In this document: positions 62,721 through 64,000 of the stretch, piece after piece | Numbering within the stretch: position 1 is the first letter of the stretch | Layout of the letters: each line of letters opens with the position of its first letter | DNA from: Hymenolepis diminuta | Taxonomy: Eukaryota > Platyhelminthes > Cestoda > Cyclophyllidea > Hymenolepididae | Direction of reading: 5' to 3' | Assembly (NCBI GenBank): GCA_900708905.1 | Contig: CAADRB010000007.1 | Coordinates: 2,528,964-2,592,963, forward strand | DNA: 64,000 nt | The notes under the pieces: generated by a model | Told to the model about the DNA's origin: nothing | What the model saw: only the letters and a program-made list of their open reading frames with translations | Databases searched by the model: none | Translations under genes and position numbers: made by a program

Positions 62721-64000
62721 AGGTGGAGAGACAATAAGGTTAGGGCATTAAGTATCTTTCTATATTTGAAATAATGGATAGATCCGCCTCATTTCAAATT
62801 TCACTTAGTCAGCACGGTTCACCGCATCATGTTCCCATGCTCGAACACCTTGCGATGATCTGCACCAAGTTCACACTTCTTCACTTTCCTACATTCACTT
62901 CACGACACTCCTGGAAAGATAGCTGGAGGCCACCTCATCATATTGGCCAAATTATTGAACATATAGAGAGTGATTTCTTCGCGCGACCTTAGTCATGTGC
63001 GATAGTCCATGTCTCCGCGTTGTGACGTGCAGGCTTTTGTGTGGATTTCTATGCACGCACCTGGATGACCTGAGTGAAATGCGCCTATCGCAGTTGGCCC
63101 AATCGCCAGCTATACACCTTCATAGCTGTAAAGATGTATAATAGTTATTATTATTTAATAACTTTTTTCTTTACACCAACATATATGTACATATATTGTT
63201 ACGCGCCCAAATGTAAAAACAAAACAAACCATTACGATCCGATAAATTATCCCACACATTCTGAGGACATGATTCTTGTATTCAAATTAACTTTAATCAT
63301 ACTACTACCATTAGTAAAGTTACAATGTCAAGTTAACATTTGAGTATTAAGTCAATCTGATAACCATGAATGAGTTAAAGTTTGCACTTTTCTGACCATA
63401 TTGACCAGTTCATTAGGCTGTGTAGTTGGTCATAGAATGCCGATTTATTTCCCTCCGATACTCTTATCGATACTACTATTAATCTAACAAAACCACAATA
63501 AATGATACATCTCTTTCGCTATTATTTCGCTAATCAACACTTCGCCAATTCATCCCTTAAACAGGAGCCATTATCCACATCAATATTCATTTATATAGGG
63601 CCTGCTCTATTGAGGAATGTTGGAAATGGTGCGAAAGATGTATAACAAAGTTAGTATCGTTTTGGATGACCAGAAGATACCTGCGCAGCAGGTACCTGCA
63701 GATACAGGGGAATTGATTTGAGCTAGGGGGGTACAGATGAAAGTGAGAAAAATTGAGCTTGTAAAGTCGTGGCATAAAACCGATCAAGGGCCTTTTTGGC
63801 AAACCTACCGAGAATCAGTCCAAGTCGCCTTCGATTTCAAGTCCGCGGTGAAACATTAGTAGAAACTCGAAAGCTCCCTTCTGCCAACCAGCCGCTTCTC
63901 CTCTCCGCTGCGAAGAAGAGACTACTGAATTGAGAATTGAGTGGATAACGATGATCAGTGAATTAGTATTCTGGAGGCATTAATGAGAAATGTCAAACTG

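Larger units (their letters stand above)
59760..64000. other. Upstream flank of the fibronectin gene; no gene recognised
   Basis: The flank holds the presumed fibronectin gene promoter, a pyrimidine microsatellite, a G-rich tract, and a 12-bp palindrome (GCAGGTACCTGC, 63688-63699). Several short frames exist, none with family resemblance or splice partners. Confidence 0.45.

Overview
The window is eukaryotic, AT-rich nuclear DNA and most likely comes from a parasitic flatworm (tapeworm or fluke). The evidence is spliced animal genes with GT-AG introns in two tight size classes (about 33-40 nt and 70-82 nt), a striated-type muscle myosin, and decayed retroelement and zinc-finger relics in long gene-poor stretches. 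I could not fix the genus from sequence alone.

Three genes can be built exon by exon, all on the minus strand. (1) 684-6246: the first 652 codons of nardilysin, an M16 zinc metallopeptidase, in 14 phase-consistent exons; its 3' part lies beyond the left edge. (2) 11235-19681: a complete muscle myosin heavy chain of 1,952 residues. It has two alternative exons for actin-binding loop 2 and a last exon whose first three bases are the stop codon. A TATA box and a cluster of E-boxes lie upstream. (3) 48001-59715: a single-pass membrane protein with a signal peptide, about six fibronectin type III domains, one transmembrane helix and a short tail. One exon between 56198 and 59318 is missing from my model.

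The 27 kb between the myosin promoter and the fibronectin gene has no intact gene that I can support. It holds copies of a tRNA-derived SINE-like family (also found in nardilysin introns), a second dispersed repeat, a perfect 40-bp palindrome, a decayed Ty3/gypsy-type gag, a decayed C2H2 zinc-finger coding region, and several GC-richer islands with CCAAT or TATA motifs that may be promoters or enhancers. The right end (59.8-64 kb) has only low-complexity tracts, including a G-quadruplex motif.

The three genes do not form a pathway. The strongest hunt results are the loop-2 exon pair with its reading-frame lock, the stop-only terminal exon that allows an intron-retention tail, and the SINE-like family.
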